From contig CAKQHO010000089.1 in the NCBI GenBank assembly GCA_934234185.1, positions 1 through 14,069 of the forward strand: DNA of 14,069 nucleotides, given 5' to 3'. Source of the DNA: an uncultured Psychrobacillus sp. GTDB taxonomy: Bacteria > Bacillota > Bacilli > Bacillales_A > Planococcaceae. The position numbers were made by a program, and so were the translations under genes. Numbering within the stretch: position 1 is the stretch's first letter; every line of letters starts with the position of its first letter. Positions 13,551-14,069 of the stretch are shown here, piece after piece. The notes below the pieces were generated by a model, which worked only from the letters and a program-made list of their open reading frames with translations, searched no databases and was not told the DNA's origin.

Positions 13551-14069
13551 GTGAATGAGATTAAACGAAAACGGAGAAAAAGACATAAAAATTATGAATC
13601 CCAGGATTATTTTTATGATCAATTAAATAGCAATAGCTACGACATAATAGAGGGGAATAGTCAAACCCAGTTTGATGTAGTTACCAATAGTAATTCAACT
13701 CAAAGAGGAAGAGAATGTATTGGAAAAAAACCAAATAATTGTTGTCGTAAAAAATGTAGAAGAGGCCCGATAGGTCCAATCGGTCCTACAGGTCCTACAG
13801 GTCCTACGGGAGCAACGGGTCCTACAGGTCCGACAGGTCCAAGGGGAGTAACTGGTGCAACCGGCCCAACTGGTGCAACAGGAATAACTGGAGTAACGGG
13901 TCCAACGGGCGTAACAGGTGTAACTGGTGTAACCGGAGCTACAGGTCCGACAGGTCCAACCGGAGTAACTGGTGTAACCGGAGCGACCGGTCCAACTGGA
14001 GCAACGGGCGTAACCGGAGCAACCGGAGTAACGGGTCCAACGGGAGCAACGGGCGTAACAGGTGTAACC
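13551..14069 (+). CDS. Collagen-like (Gly-X-Y repeat) protein, probable spore-surface protein; 3' end outside window
   Basis: A partial gene, open for 173 codons to the last base. Counting from GTG at 13551, residues 1-71 are a non-collagenous head: a very basic start (KRKRRKRHK), an Asn/Asp/Ser/Tyr-rich middle, and a Cys-rich basic end (CIGKKPNNCCRKKCRR). From 13764 there are 34 uninterrupted Gly-X-Y triplets. Y is Thr in 31 of 34; X is Pro 14, Val 11, Ala 8 and Ile 1. Gly-Pro-Thr-rich helices resemble BclA-type exosporium filaments, where Thr carries sugars (family knowledge). No BclA-like targeting motif was recognised in the head. The start is uncertain: AAGGGGGTGA (13545-13554) is a near-perfect Shine-Dalgarno, too close to GTG 13551 but well placed for ATT 13560, which would give a protein beginning M-KRKRRKRHK. 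The C-terminal domain is not visible. Confidence 0.8.
   Translation, partial: MNEIKRKRRKRHKNYESQDYFYDQLNSNSYDIIEGNSQTQFDVVTNSNSTQRGRECIGKKPNNCCRKKCRRGPIGPIGPTGPTGPTGATGPTGPTGPRGVTGATGPTGATGITGVTGPTGVTGVTGVTGATGPTGPTGVTGVTGATGPTGATGVTGATGVTGPTGATGVTGVT
13764..14069 (+). repeat. Tandem 9-base Gly-X-Thr codon repeat array
   Basis: Thirty-four consecutive 9-base units of the form GGN-NNN-ACN fill the last 306 bases, with larger blocks such as GVT-GVT-GAT-GPT recurring. The array continues past the window end. Such arrays vary in copy number between strains and often break assemblies. Confidence 0.9.

Noticed and set aside
13437..13622. 61-codon minus-strand open frame at the collagen gene 5' end
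   Set aside because: It is antisense to the promoter and head of the collagen-like gene and shows no coding features; it is an AT-rich accidental frame.
13764..14069. CRISPR-like or minisatellite array
   Set aside because: The 9-base periodicity keeps frame and encodes Gly-X-Thr without stops; there are no spacers, so it is coding collagen repeat.

Overview
The window reads as low-GC, endospore-forming Bacillota chromosome, most likely Bacillaceae or Planococcaceae. The main reasons are strong AGGAGG-type ribosome binding sites, AT-rich spacers, a Tlp spore protein behind a sigma-G-like promoter, a collagen-like spore-surface-type protein behind a sigma-K-like promoter, and an aldehyde dehydrogenase/soluble chemoreceptor pair matching Bacillus subtilis yfmT-yfmS. 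No insertion sequence, tRNA, rRNA or CRISPR array was seen.

Layout, left to right. (1) 78-683 (+): a repeat-built protein of unknown function, followed by a terminator. (2) 926-3520 (+): a P2-type Ca2+-ATPase, followed by a terminator. (3) 3521-3854: an AT-rich regulatory spacer with a 7-3-7 inverted repeat over a possible promoter. It leads into 3855-6179 (+), the yfmT-like aldehyde dehydrogenase and yfmS-like cytosolic chemoreceptor. (4) 6299-6514 (+): tlp, with its own promoter and terminator. (5) 6688-10619 (+): the bacterial RNA-repair pair hen1-pnkp, overlapping by one base and closed by a strong terminator. (6) 10718-11620 (-): a 3-hydroxyacyl-CoA dehydrogenase. (7) 11766-12410 (+): an unrecognised acidic membrane-anchored protein, then 12483-13268 (+): a classical SDR oxidoreductase and a terminator. 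(8) 13551 to the window end (+): the 5' part of a collagen-like gene that runs off the edge inside Gly-X-Thr repeats.

How the genes work together. Pnkp (5'-kinase, 3'-phosphatase, ligase) and Hen1 (ligase activator plus 3'-terminal 2'-O-methyltransferase) form the known pathway that reseals RNAs cut by ribotoxins and marks the junction against re-cutting. The aldehyde dehydrogenase and the soluble receptor look like one transcription unit joining aldehyde oxidation to taxis signalling. The other genes are independent housekeeping or sporulation units.

I found no wholly new multi-gene system. The points most worth a second look are the start of the collagen-like gene (a near-perfect Shine-Dalgarno but no usable ATG, with ATT or GTG as candidates), the diverged phosphatase motifs in Pnkp, the operator-like palindrome before the aldehyde dehydrogenase, and the repeat architecture of the first protein.
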